Counted from the stretch's first letter, positions 1 through 8,022 are shown. The stretch is 41,195 nucleotides of DNA from Anaerolineaceae bacterium (GCA_016841445.1 JAENZD010000008.1:1-41195); one strand, 5' to 3'. Made by a program: numbers and translations. Notes: generated from the letters alone by a model not told the origin.

Positions 1-314
1 TCCACAGTTTATGATACTCCCTTTTAACTGTGTCCAATATTTCAACCGCACTACAGAAAATGTCCTTTGTGATTGAATCTGTTTCATGACCGTGAGCTGA
101 ATGTATTTTAATCAGGGTCCTTCGCTGGTGAGGACACCAGCGAGAACAGAGGTCACCAGCGAGAACGGAAGACACCAACGAAGACGGGGAGAAATAGTTT
201 TATCACACAGGCTGCTTCGTAACCATAGGCAACCTGCGCCTGAAGCATAACATTCCCAATTCACCCTCCCCCATTCACCAAGGACTTGCCTGGTTGATCG
301 AAAGCCCTATCCCG
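1..314. other. Intergenic region with no recognisable gene
   Basis: I see no credible coding region here. The stretch lies downstream of the multicopper oxidase stop codon and runs to the window edge. Its only clear structure is the palindrome and 19-bp tandem repeat at 122-191, listed separately. A gene ending left of the window cannot be excluded, but no open frame with coding character enters from position 1. Confidence 0.6.
122..191. repeat. Hairpin plus three 19-bp tandem repeats
   Basis: A perfect 9-bp palindrome, TCGCTGGTG (122-130) and CACCAGCGA (135-143), encloses the loop AGGA. Its right arm is also the start of a 19-bp unit that occurs three times in direct tandem at 135-153, 154-172 and 173-191. 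The units begin CACCAGCGAGAAC, CACCAGCGAGAAC and CACCAACGAAGAC. The third copy is degenerate. There are no spacers between copies, so this is not a CRISPR array. It is probably a dispersed intergenic repeat of this genome, and it may act in transcription termination downstream of the oxidase gene. Confidence 0.75.
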
Positions 315-1838
315 TTACGAATTTTCCACCCTGTAGTTTCGCATCATGCCCATATCTTCATGTTCAAGGTTGTGACAATGATAAATATATAATCCAGCGA
401 AATCTTCGAACTGCATTAAAACACTTACCTTTTCACCAGGCATAACCAGAACCGTATCATGCCATCCTTCATCAATGAAACCATCTTTCAGGCCGTTATA
501 TGAATCTTGATTGCGGGGGTCAACCTGTCGTTCAAGGATCTTGAATTGAAGCCCGTGGATATGCATCGGATGCGGTTGAAGCATGCCGCCCATACCCATT
601 CCCCCCATGCCGGTTCCCTGGTTGATAAATTCCCAGATCTCTACATCGCCAAGTTTAACCTTTTCATTTTTGGAGACATCTGTCATATCAAACACTTGCC
701 CGTTGATCATCCAGCGCATACCGGGTCCCATTTCGAGTTCAAAAGTGCGGGGGTCATCCGCATTGACAGCTTGAGCCGGCGAAAGTACTTTGTGGTTCGG
801 GAAAGTCTCGGGTAGTGTTTGGGCTGAATATTCTGTATCGTTGATCCTGGCGGAGAAAATCGTGAACTCTTCTTCAACGTCCTGTGTTAATGCGGAAAGA
901 CTCACCATTCTGATGGTGCTGCCAGGGTCCCACATCCCAAAATCAACCCACAAATCGATCCTTTGAGCAGGTGCCAGCGTTATAGTGTCTCTCTTAAGCG
1001 GTTTTTCTAATAATCCGCCTTCTGTACCAATAACGTGCATGGGAGAGCCATCGTTCCAGGCAAGTTTATAGATTCGAGCATTTGAGCCGTTCATCAAACG
1101 CAGTCGGTAGGCCGTACGATCAAATTCAATTTCATAATCGGGTTGGCCGTTGACCAGGATCTGGTTGCCAAACATGCCCATCATGCTGGGATCATACACC
1201 AGCTGATTTTCCTTATCAAAATATCGGTCCTGGATAACGATAGGAACATCCTGTTCATTTGATGGAAGATCTAAAGATGCCTCTTCATCGTCATGGATCA
1301 GGAATAGCCCCGCCAGCCCTTGATACACCTGGGGTCCTGTGCGCCCATGTGGGTGGGGATGATACCAGTAAGTTCCTGCGCGATCCATGATCCTGAAGTC
1401 ATAGATATAGTTTTCACCATTTTCAACGGCCAGGCGAGGGTGTCCATCTGCGCTATCAGGGACGTGTAAGCCATGCCAATGAATGATTGATTTTTCCGGC
1501 AGCTGGTTTTCAAAGTGGACGCGTAAATGCGCGCCGGTCTTTACATTAAAAACGGGACCCAGGAATGAATCAGGAAGGGAAATGAGGCTGTCTGAGGGAC
1601 CTTTCAGCACTTCACCGGTGTAACGCCAGACATTAGTTGAATTGCCCGGAAAAATCTGCTGGGTACCTGGTTTTGCAGTCAGACGTACTTCAATATCTGG
1701 TTCGCCTGTTATTTCATAATCGATCGGCTGATTTACCCGGTTACTGCATGCGCTAAGGATCTGCTGGCTGCTTAACGCGATTCCAGCATAACCTAGCAGA
1801 CGAAGAAACCCCCTGCGGCTAATCGTGTTCTTTGCCAT
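315..1838 (-). CDS. Tat-exported multicopper oxidase (CueO/laccase-like)
   Basis: A three-cupredoxin-domain copper oxidase of 507 residues that would oxidise Cu(I), metals or phenolics outside the cytoplasm while reducing O2 to water. All copper-binding motifs are visible: HWHG near residue 119, HPHPHG near 162, HPMHIHG near 425, and HCHNLEHEDMGM near 489. The last supplies the type 1 Cys, His and axial Met. The N-terminus has a twin-arginine motif (SRRGFLRLLG) and then a hydrophobic stretch ending LSAC, so Tat export with possible lipid anchoring is likely. A Met/Gly-rich patch (GMGGMGMGGM) just before HPMHIHG recalls the methionine-rich copper-entry segments of CueO-like enzymes. The start is supported by AGGAG 7 nt upstream. 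It is the last gene of the minus-strand cluster but has its own promoter at 1954-1983. The substrate is unknown. Confidence 0.93.
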   Translation of the reverse strand: MAKNTISRRGFLRLLGYAGIALSSQQILSACSNRVNQPIDYEITGEPDIEVRLTAKPGTQQIFPGNSTNVWRYTGEVLKGPSDSLISLPDSFLGPVFNVKTGAHLRVHFENQLPEKSIIHWHGLHVPDSADGHPRLAVENGENYIYDFRIMDRAGTYWYHPHPHGRTGPQVYQGLAGLFLIHDDEEASLDLPSNEQDVPIVIQDRYFDKENQLVYDPSMMGMFGNQILVNGQPDYEIEFDRTAYRLRLMNGSNARIYKLAWNDGSPMHVIGTEGGLLEKPLKRDTITLAPAQRIDLWVDFGMWDPGSTIRMVSLSALTQDVEEEFTIFSARINDTEYSAQTLPETFPNHKVLSPAQAVNADDPRTFELEMGPGMRWMINGQVFDMTDVSKNEKVKLGDVEIWEFINQGTGMGGMGMGGMLQPHPMHIHGLQFKILERQVDPRNQDSYNGLKDGFIDEGWHDTVLVMPGEKVSVLMQFEDFAGLYIYHCHNLEHEDMGMMRNYRVENS

Positions 1839-1953
1839 CGTAACTCCTAATCGTGGTTTCTCTTCTCCTTTAAAAATAGATTTTCCGAGATGGGTGGAGA
1901 GGAATACCAGTGAATGTTTTTACTTACCATCGATCTGAGGATTAATTGGTTTA

Positions 1954-1983
1954 ATGATACTGGATGGAAAACCTGAATGTCAA
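1954..1983 (-). promoter_or_regulatory. Sigma-70-type promoter for the multicopper oxidase
   Basis: On the minus strand, TTGACA (1983-1978) is followed by an 18-bp spacer and TATCAT (1959-1954). The -35 matches the consensus fully and the -10 at five of six positions. Transcription would start near 1947 and leave a leader of about 110 nt before the ATG at 1838. This separates the oxidase from the upstream hydrolase genes, which agrees with the 195-bp gap between them. I saw no recognisable copper-regulator operator. Confidence 0.65.
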
Positions 1984-2033
1984 AGGGCCAGGATCCTTGC
2001 CGGTGAGATTGATAGATGATGACGGTGTCAAAA

Positions 2034-3293
2034 TCAGCCCCCGACCTGCTTGATTTTCTCCCCAAATTCCGCAACCGTTGCCAGGACATTCTCAAATGCA
2101 GGGTTGTGGGGCATGGTCATACTGTGCGAGCCATCTACCACTTTGTAAGTTACCTCTCCCCCTAATAATGCCTTCAAATGCTTTGTGGTCGCTGGTCGGA
2201 TGATGTTATCCTGGGCACCCTGGATGAGCAGGCAGGGCGTTGTAACCTTCGGTGCGGCAGAGAGAGCTTTCTGGCCCACCTCCCGGATTTGTTCAACCAC
2301 ATACAGCGGAAGCTGTAAATGCCTGAGCTCCTGGATATGCTCCGGGTTATCTGAATCGATCTCAGGTAAATACTGAAGAAAATTTGATTCTATCAAAGGA
2401 CCACTAATCGCGATTCGGCCAAGGGGATGTAAGGCTGCCGGGAAGAAGGTGCGTCCAAAATCGACGATCACATTCAGGAAGGCTGAATTGCGCCAGGTGA
2501 GCGGCGCGATCAAAGCTAACCCATCCAGCTTTTCTTCAGCGGCGACCTGCAGTGCTAAACCGCCGCCGAAGGAATAGCCCACCAGAAGAAAAGGGGCATG
2601 TCCCTGATACCGAAGTGATTTGATTTCCTGTCGTATATAAGCCACCCAATCGCTGCTCTTATATTCTGTCAGGTTGATCAAATCTGGACCGAACCCTGGC
2701 AGGCGCAAGCCACTCACCGTCCAGCCTCGTTCATGCAGCGCCCTACCAACATGGCGCATTTCGAGGGCTGTGCCCGGAAAACCGTGGACGAGGACTGCAG
2801 CAGGATTCCCGCTTTTAAAAAGGAAAGAGTCATGATCGGGATGCGAAAATAAGGGCAAATGTGGGAGGGATAGAGGTGGGGGGATGCGTACAGCGTGGGA
2901 TATATCGAAGAAATAGAGGAATGTTCCCTGGAGGATCACTCCCCAACCCGTGCCGCGCCAGAACTCGGACCGGCCTCCCAGGATAATGACCAGTGAGACA
3001 CCGCCTAAGATGTAAACCACATCCAGAGCTGTGTTGATCCAAAGAATCCTTCGCAGCTTTTTGGATTCCGCTTCTTCTTCCTGCATCGTTGAAGGCTTTC
3101 CGAGATTCCCCCGGGCTTTTCGCAGACCAAACCAACCGATGAGGGCGTCAATGCTGCCCCAGGCCAATGCCTGGATGCCAAAAGCTTGCCAGAGAGATGT
3201 CCCAAAGAGGGTCAAGATTAATCCACCCAGGATGCTTACCCCAGCCCAAAGGATCAGCCGGCGTGCCAGCAGGTTCTCGTAATCCCAAACCAT
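2034..3293 (-). CDS. Alpha/beta hydrolase with N-terminal membrane domain
   Basis: This 419-residue protein has two parts. Residues 1 to about 145 contain four or so hydrophobic segments without a signal peptide. From about residue 165 a serine hydrolase fold follows: the oxyanion region LVHGFPG, the nucleophile elbow GYSFGG (Ser near 243), an acidic residue in GAQDNI near 360, and the catalytic His in DGSHSM near 388. The hydrolase half resembles esterases/lysophospholipases and carboxylesterases of the Est30 kind. The membrane half resembles small uncharacterised membrane domains. AAAGGA lies before the ATG, and the gene begins 16 bp after the reductase-like gene at 3310, so the two are probably cotranscribed. 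The substrate is unknown; membrane attachment suggests a lipid or other hydrophobic ester. Confidence 0.85.
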   Translation of the reverse strand: MVWDYENLLARRLILWAGVSILGGLILTLFGTSLWQAFGIQALAWGSIDALIGWFGLRKARGNLGKPSTMQEEEAESKKLRRILWINTALDVVYILGGVSLVIILGGRSEFWRGTGWGVILQGTFLYFFDISHAVRIPPPLSLPHLPLFSHPDHDSFLFKSGNPAAVLVHGFPGTALEMRHVGRALHERGWTVSGLRLPGFGPDLINLTEYKSSDWVAYIRQEIKSLRYQGHAPFLLVGYSFGGGLALQVAAEEKLDGLALIAPLTWRNSAFLNVIVDFGRTFFPAALHPLGRIAISGPLIESNFLQYLPEIDSDNPEHIQELRHLQLPLYVVEQIREVGQKALSAAPKVTTPCLLIQGAQDNIIRPATTKHLKALLGGEVTYKVVDGSHSMTMPHNPAFENVLATVAEFGEKIKQVGG

Positions 3294-3309
3294 ATTTATC
3301 CTTTTCTAA

Positions 3310-3984
3310 TTAGCAATTTTGTTTCAATGACTGGAACAGCTCAGCCCAATCGGGTTGGCCATGTTTTTCCGATTCGATCACTTCAAAGGTTGTACATTCG
3401 AATTGAGGATATTGTAATGCATTCAGGCAGGTTTCGGCGACAGCAAACCGGCTGATCGTCCCCATGATGCGATCTCCCTGGTCAAAGATCAAGCCGCATT
3501 TGCCATTCCTCTTATCCACCAACCCCCCGGGGCGGATGATCGTGTATCTCAACCCACTTTCGCGCAAGGTTTCTTCCCCCTTTAATTTCCAATCTAACAC
3601 ATTGCCAAAGCTGTTCAGGGGATGTTCTGAATGGGTGACCGCGATCGAGGATATTAAAACGAAGCGCTCCACCCTGTTCGTTTGCGCCGCTTTTACCAAA
3701 TTTACAACTCCCAGGTAATCCACATTTTTTGGGCAGTTCTTCCCCACGGGCGTTTGGGTGCCAATTGCTGAGATGACTGTGTTGATACCAGCAAAATGGG
3801 GGACTAACGATTCCAGGTCTCGGATGTCACTTCTATGATAGGTGACCAGCTCACCCAAGATTTTTTGGGCTGCTCCAATATCCCTCACAAGGACATGAGG
3901 GGTGATTCCCATCCTTAGAAGATTTCTAACAATAATACGACCAGTTCGACCCGTTGCACCGGCAACGAGAATATTTTTACCCAT
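3310..3984 (-). CDS. NAD(P)-binding atypical SDR / NmrA-like protein
   Basis: A 224-residue Rossmann-fold protein. The N-terminal glycine motif is GATGRTGR (residues 9-16), typical of atypical short-chain dehydrogenases such as NAD(P)H-binding, NmrA and SDR5-like proteins. Further SDR features are an ISAIGT strand near residue 70 and a TIIRPGGLVD segment near 150. No clear YxxxK catalytic pair is visible, so it may be a sensor or an atypical reductase. AAAGGT precedes the ATG. It sits 42 bp after the selenocysteine peroxiredoxin and 16 bp before the membrane-hydrolase gene. A redox role with the peroxiredoxin is an inference from context only. Confidence 0.85.
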   Translation of the reverse strand: MGKNILVAGATGRTGRIIVRNLLRMGITPHVLVRDIGAAQKILGELVTYHRSDIRDLESLVPHFAGINTVISAIGTQTPVGKNCPKNVDYLGVVNLVKAAQTNRVERFVLISSIAVTHSEHPLNSFGNVLDWKLKGEETLRESGLRYTIIRPGGLVDKRNGKCGLIFDQGDRIMGTISRFAVAETCLNALQYPQFECTTFEVIESEKHGQPDWAELFQSLKQNC

Positions 3985-4026
3985 AAATTACCTTTAATAA
4001 CCAATAAATAGCTCTGTAATGAACAA

Positions 4027-4500
4027 TTACCGGTTCAAATCATCAATCTTAGCTAAGATCTCCTTGTTATCGGGGATGTCAGACATTGAATTGGAATAAT
4101 GTACATATTGTAAAACACCATTTTTATCGATGAGCATTTGGGCTGGGACCCGGCCGAATTTTAGAATGTTTACTTCCTGCTCATATTTTTTTGCGACCTT
4201 GTGTTTCGGGTCGGCCAAACCAATAAAGGGGATCTCTTTTTGCTTCCAAAAATTTTGAAAGTCTTTTTTTGAATCAGGTCCCACTGCAATCACAACGGTG
4301 TTTCTTTTTTTGAATGCTTCATAATCCTGGCGCAACTGCACCATGTGCCCGCGGCAGTATGGTCAGGTAAATCCCCGGTTGAAAACCAGGAATACATTCT
4401 GTTTGCCTTCAAAATCAGACAGGGTGATTTTTTCACCCCGAGTATTTTCAAGCTTGAAATCAGGTGGTTTTTCTCCTACTTTAACTTTGTTGTTGCTCAT
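4027..4500 (-). CDS. Selenocysteine-containing peroxiredoxin (UPYC, in-frame TGA at 4363-4365)
   Basis: Read from the ATG at 4500, the frame is open for 157 codons except for one TGA at codon 46. The context is FNRGFT-TGA-PYCRGHM. Homologous AhpC/TSA-family proteins carry Cys at that place in a CPYC motif, so reading TGA as selenocysteine gives a UxxC redox centre. The flanking sequence is conserved-looking on both sides: GEKPPDFKLEN before, and VGPDS, GLADP, GRVPAQMLIDKNG and HYSNSMSDIPDN after. A SECIS-like hairpin follows the TGA (4328-4343). The ATG overlaps the stop of the upstream hydrolase gene as ATGA, implying translational coupling and confirming this start. The product would reduce peroxides or act as a thiol oxidoreductase. 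A nonsense mutation is the alternative; the rest of the frame shows no decay. Conventional annotation would start at Met53 (4344) and lose the active site. Confidence 0.82.
4328..4343 (-). promoter_or_regulatory. Bacterial SECIS-like hairpin after the in-frame TGA
   Basis: On the coding (minus) strand, TGGTGC-AGTT-GCGCCA forms a 6-bp stem with one G-U pair and a four-base loop. The apical loop begins 25 nt after the TGA and has G as its second base. As I recall the bacterial SECIS rules, the loop lies about 16-37 nt after UGA with a G among its first two bases, and this hairpin satisfies them. It lies inside the coding region, as bacterial SECIS elements do, and would recruit SelB. Confidence 0.65.
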
Positions 4501-5480
4501 GTTTCTCCTTGGGTTTGGGAGTTTATAAAATTCTTGATGATTTGGATGAATGCTTCAGGGCATTCTTCCTGGGGGAGATGTCCGCAGTTCTGCAGGATTT
4601 CCAATTCAGCCCCCGGGATATCTTCCGCCAGCTGGATGCTGTTTTCCAGCGGGACGATCCGGTCATCCGCACCGCTGATGACGAGGGAGGGGACCTGGAT
4701 TTGGGCCAGTTTTTCAGCCAGGCCAGGGGGTTGGGATGCTTGTGTAAATGCCCACAACGCCTGGTCCCAGTGTTCGGATTGGGTTGCTTTCTGGTAGCCG
4801 GCTGTGATCTCAGGGTTTTCTTTTAGGATCGTGGGGTCACTCCAGGCCATTTCAAGGAAATTTTCACCACGATTTTGAATAAAGTATCGCACAAACAAAG
4901 GTCCAATGCGGTCCATCTGAGGGGTGTTAATGAGCCACTGAAACAGCTTTGAATCAGGGGACGTTTGGTAAATTGCTGCATCCACCTCGACCAAAGCTAT
5001 CACTCTTTCCGGGTGATCCAGAGTGAACGCGGTTGCCAGTGTACCCCCTGCTGAATTGCCTACCAGGATAGCTTTTTCAATCTGCAAGGCGTTCATTAAA
5101 CCCAATAGCAATTCTGTATTGCTCTCCTGGGAGTAGGGGTTGTCCCCTTCCCATGCCAAAGGACGTTCCGTTAATCCAAAGGCTGGCCGGTCATAAGCGA
5201 TTACAGTGCCGATTTCTGAAAAAGGAGCCATAACCTCGCGCCATGAAAAAGTGCTGGCACCGAAGCCATGCAGCAGGATGAAGACCGGTTCACCGGAACC
5301 CATCTTTTTGTAATGGATATTGATGTTGTTTATTTCGATAAACATGCTGTCCGGATCTGCCAAAGCCTGAGCAGGTTGCGTGTTTTCAAGCGGCGGGATC
5401 GGTACAAGGAAAGGACCGACCAGGATCAAGAATAGCAGTGATGCCAAGACAATTAAGGTGATTTTCCATCCTTTTTTCAT
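4497..5480 (-). CDS. Membrane-anchored alpha/beta hydrolase
   Basis: A 327-residue protein with an N-terminal hydrophobic segment (residues 7-28) that is either an uncleaved anchor or a signal peptide. A canonical alpha/beta hydrolase fold follows: LLHGFGAS, the nucleophile elbow GNSAGG (Ser near 142), an Asp in GADDRIVP near 270, and the catalytic His in NCGHLPQEE near 298. The likely location is the outer face of the membrane. AAGGGGA precedes the ATG. Its TGA stop overlaps the ATG of the selenoprotein gene, and it begins 13 bp after the previous hydrolase gene, so these three are almost certainly one transcript. It belongs to the large esterase/haloperoxidase/epoxide-hydrolase group; the substrate cannot be read from sequence. 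Confidence 0.9.
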   Translation of the reverse strand: MKKGWKITLIVLASLLFLILVGPFLVPIPPLENTQPAQALADPDSMFIEINNINIHYKKMGSGEPVFILLHGFGASTFSWREVMAPFSEIGTVIAYDRPAFGLTERPLAWEGDNPYSQESNTELLLGLMNALQIEKAILVGNSAGGTLATAFTLDHPERVIALVEVDAAIYQTSPDSKLFQWLINTPQMDRIGPLFVRYFIQNRGENFLEMAWSDPTILKENPEITAGYQKATQSEHWDQALWAFTQASQPPGLAEKLAQIQVPSLVISGADDRIVPLENSIQLAEDIPGAELEILQNCGHLPQEECPEAFIQIIKNFINSQTQGET

Positions 5481-5493
5481 ACCAGTTCCCCTT

Positions 5494-6240
5494 TCATTGG
5501 TTTAATCCTTCCAAAAATATTATTGTCACATTGATAATTTGTTCTTGTTGATTGGTTTTGGTTATTTCGGCTTGCCCATCGCCATTTTGTGGGCCATACC
5601 AGCCAAATCCGGCATGGTTGCCGCCCTGGATTTCCACATAAGATGTCTCATCAGGCAGGTTGGCGCGGGATGCATCAATATCCTGGATCGTTGCCAACCC
5701 GTCGTTGGTGGCGTATATGGAGATGACTTCCAGGTCTGATTTGGAAAGGTCGTTATTCCCAGCCGGGTAGGATGCCCAAAACACCAGACCTTCGACTTCC
5801 TGAAGGTTTGAGCTGGCATACTGGGCTGCCATCGCACCACCTAATGAATGTCCGCCCACTGCCCAATGATCGATATCAGGAAAAGATGCTATCACCTCGG
5901 ATACCTGGTTGAGTCCAAAAAATGCGAAGTTCAGCGGCATCCGTACCACAACCACAAGGAAGCCGGATTCTGCAATTTTGTGGGCAAGAGGGGCATAGGC
6001 GCGGTAATCAACCCGGCCTCCCGGGTAGAAAATCAGACCGGTCGACGCAACCTCTCCCTTTGGTAAAAAAACCAGCCAACCGTCCATATTTTGGTATTCC
6101 ACTGTCGTGGATGATCCCAGGTTATCCAAAGCTGTTTGCTCAGGATTCGCCGGGTTTGAAGCCCAGATTAAGAACCCTGCAGCAATGAGAATAAGTAATG
6201 CCAGGGAAACAAAACCAAGATAGCGTAAATGTCGTTTCAT
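5494..6240 (-). CDS. Secreted or membrane-anchored alpha/beta hydrolase (Abhydrolase_5-like)
   Basis: A 248-residue protein with an N-terminal hydrophobic segment (residues 8-28) and a compact hydrolase domain: the strand GLIFYPGG near 75, nucleophile motif GGHSLGG near 130, an acidic site in YATNDGL near 178, and the catalytic His in GGNHAGFG near 208. The pattern fits the short family often listed as alpha/beta hydrolase family 5, whose members resemble dienelactone hydrolases and exported esterases. AGAGG lies a few bases before the ATG. It is the first gene of the minus-strand cluster and diverges from the aldehyde dehydrogenase gene. The substrate is unknown. Confidence 0.88.
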   Translation of the reverse strand: MKRHLRYLGFVSLALLILIAAGFLIWASNPANPEQTALDNLGSSTTVEYQNMDGWLVFLPKGEVASTGLIFYPGGRVDYRAYAPLAHKIAESGFLVVVVRMPLNFAFFGLNQVSEVIASFPDIDHWAVGGHSLGGAMAAQYASSNLQEVEGLVFWASYPAGNNDLSKSDLEVISIYATNDGLATIQDIDASRANLPDETSYVEIQGGNHAGFGWYGPQNGDGQAEITKTNQQEQIINVTIIFLEGLNQ

Positions 6241-6265
6241 AAAACCTCTTTATTGTCTATGATGT

Positions 6266-6271
6266 ATTATA
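6266..6271 (-). promoter_or_regulatory. Candidate -10 box for the hydrolase/peroxiredoxin operon
   Basis: The minus strand reads TATAAT (6271-6266) in the divergent region, 25 nt before the ATG at 6240. I find no good -35 at the expected distance (TGCGCG). It is proposed on a perfect -10 hexamer and its position only. Confidence 0.35.
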
Positions 6272-6374
6272 TGATTGGTCAACCCTCACGCGCAAGGCGA
6301 AAGGTTTTACAAATAAAAGCTATTTTGGAGGTTATTTGCATGGGGGGATGCGAAGAAATTAAGGGTATGATTCG

Positions 6375-6383
6375 TGATACAAT
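6375..6383 (+). promoter_or_regulatory. Candidate extended -10 promoter for the aldehyde dehydrogenase
   Basis: TGATACAAT is an extended -10 (TGn followed by TACAAT) located 52 nt before the ATG at 6436. No convincing -35 is present, which extended -10 promoters tolerate. The leader contains a strong AGGAGG at 6419-6424. Confidence 0.4.
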
Positions 6384-6435
6384 CTACTCGTAACCAAACC
6401 TTATGAATCCAATATTTTAGGAGGAATTGATCCTT

Positions 6436-8022
6436 ATGGCAAAAGAATCGTCGTTTAAGCTCACTTATGCGACCATGTTCAACCCGCCCGAAGAACTTCA
6501 TACCCGCTTTTCTGAGGCGATGGAAGCATTAAAGACAAACCTGGGTCGAGAGTACCCTATGGTGATTGGCGGCGAAGAACGCCTGACACAAGAAAAATTC
6601 AAAGAATTCTCACCGATTAATACGGAACTGCACCTGGCGACATTCCAAAAGGGTGGCGTGAAAGACGCGGAAGATGCGATTGCGGCTGCTCGTGCTGCGT
6701 TCCCAAAATGGAGCCGCATGAATTGGGATGAGCGAGTCTACCTGCTCCGTAAGGCTGCGGACATCATCGACCAACGTCTATTCGAGATTGGGGCAGTTGT
6801 CGCGATGGAAGTCGGTAAAAACCGTATGGAAGCCCTGGGCGATGTAGCGGAAACCGCGGATTTGATCCACTTTGCCTGCAGCCAGATGGAGGCCAATCAC
6901 GGCTATAAAGTTGGTATGGGAAAAGACCCACTGCCAGGTTTTGATGCGACCAACACATCGGTATTAAAGCCTTACGGTGTTTGGGTTGTGATCAGCCCCT
7001 TCAACTTCCCTGCAGCCCTGACCGGGGGACCTTCCGGTGCAGCTTTGACGGCTGGTAATACCCTGGTCATCAAACCAGCATCCGTCACCACATTGACATC
7101 AGCACTCCTAGTCGACTGTATGCGCCAGGCGGGAATCCCGGATGGCGTTGTGAACTTCGTCACGGGTCCTGGTTCAACGGTTGGCAAAGCTCTGGTTGAA
7201 AGCAAAGAGGTGGATGGGATTACTTTTACGGGCTCATTCGATGTAGGGATGGGCATTTTCCGCAGCTTTGCACAGGGTGAATATGTACGCCCCACGATCC
7301 TGGAACTTGGTGGGAAAAATCCTGCGATCGTCTCCAAGAATGCAGACCTGGAAGATGCCGCAGTGGGTATCGTCCGGTCCGCTTTTGGCCTGCAGGGACA
7401 GAAATGTTCTGCCAACTCACGTGTGTTTGTTGAAGAACCCGTGTATGACGAACTGGTTCAACGTATCGTGGAACTCACAGAGAAGCTTAAAATTGGGGAT
7501 CCCGTGGAACGTGACACCTATATGGGCCCGGTTGCAACCAGGGGCGCATATCAAGATTTCCAGGAATTTTGCGGCGAGCTCAAACAAGCCGGTAAGATCC
7601 TGACAGGCGGCGAGGTGCTTACCGAAGGTGATTTTAGCAAGGGTTACTTCTGCCAGCCCACTGTTGCTGTGGACGTCCCATTAGAGCACCGCTTGTGGAA
7701 GCAAGAGATGTTCGTTCCAATCACGATGATCCATCCAGTAAAAGATCTTCATGAAGCGATGGAATTGGCTAACAGCACAAAATACGGGCTGACTGCTGGG
7801 TTCTACGGTAGTGAAGATGAAGTTGGCTGGTTCTTTGATAATATCGAAGCGGGTGTGGTCTATGCCAACCGGCCGCAGGGTGCAACGACGGGTGCCTGGC
7901 CGGGCTTCCAGCCCTTTGGCGGATGGTACGGTTCCGGAGCCAGCGGTAAGAACGCTGGTGGGTTGTATTACCTGCCGCTGTATATGCACGAGCAGAGCCA
8001 GACCTTAATTCGCAGGCCTTGA
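6436..8022 (+). CDS. Aldehyde dehydrogenase, pyrroline-5-carboxylate dehydrogenase type
   Basis: A 528-residue NAD(P)-dependent aldehyde dehydrogenase. The general-base Glu lies in LELGGKNP, the catalytic Cys in GQKCSANS, and the cofactor region in FTGSFDVG. The N-terminal extension and the layout (PMVIGGEE, SPFNFPAALTGGP, DTYMGPV, GATTGAWPGFQPFGG) match the family that oxidises glutamate-5-semialdehyde to glutamate, as RocA and PruA do. Some close relatives are annotated only as aldehyde dehydrogenases, so the substrate is probable rather than certain. I chose ATG 6436 because AGGAGG (6419-6424) is well placed for it. A TTG at 6427 in the same frame is too close to that ribosome site. A hairpin follows at 8049-8079. 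Confidence 0.85.
   Translation: MAKESSFKLTYATMFNPPEELHTRFSEAMEALKTNLGREYPMVIGGEERLTQEKFKEFSPINTELHLATFQKGGVKDAEDAIAAARAAFPKWSRMNWDERVYLLRKAADIIDQRLFEIGAVVAMEVGKNRMEALGDVAETADLIHFACSQMEANHGYKVGMGKDPLPGFDATNTSVLKPYGVWVVISPFNFPAALTGGPSGAALTAGNTLVIKPASVTTLTSALLVDCMRQAGIPDGVVNFVTGPGSTVGKALVESKEVDGITFTGSFDVGMGIFRSFAQGEYVRPTILELGGKNPAIVSKNADLEDAAVGIVRSAFGLQGQKCSANSRVFVEEPVYDELVQRIVELTEKLKIGDPVERDTYMGPVATRGAYQDFQEFCGELKQAGKILTGGEVLTEGDFSKGYFCQPTVAVDVPLEHRLWKQEMFVPITMIHPVKDLHEAMELANSTKYGLTAGFYGSEDEVGWFFDNIEAGVVYANRPQGATTGAWPGFQPFGGWYGSGASGKNAGGLYYLPLYMHEQSQTLIRRP

Noticed and set aside
122-191. CRISPR array
   Set aside because: The repeats are 19 bp, directly abutting and without spacers.
1847-2095. 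82-residue minus-strand open frame between the oxidase and the hydrolase gene
   Set aside because: It overlaps the hydrolase C-terminus in another frame, contains the oxidase promoter, and shows no recognisable protein features.
4027-4344. 105-residue open frame taken as a complete small peroxiredoxin-like gene
   Set aside because: It starts inside a conserved domain, lacks a ribosome site and misses the active-site half. The frame continues upstream through a single TGA to an ATG that overlaps the preceding stop codon.
4342-4364. Alternative hairpin directly after the TGA (ACCAT with ATGGT, inner TGCC-GCG-GGCA)
   Set aside because: Its loop is only about 10 nt from the TGA, closer than the usual SECIS distance, and it competes with the better placed hairpin at 4328-4343.
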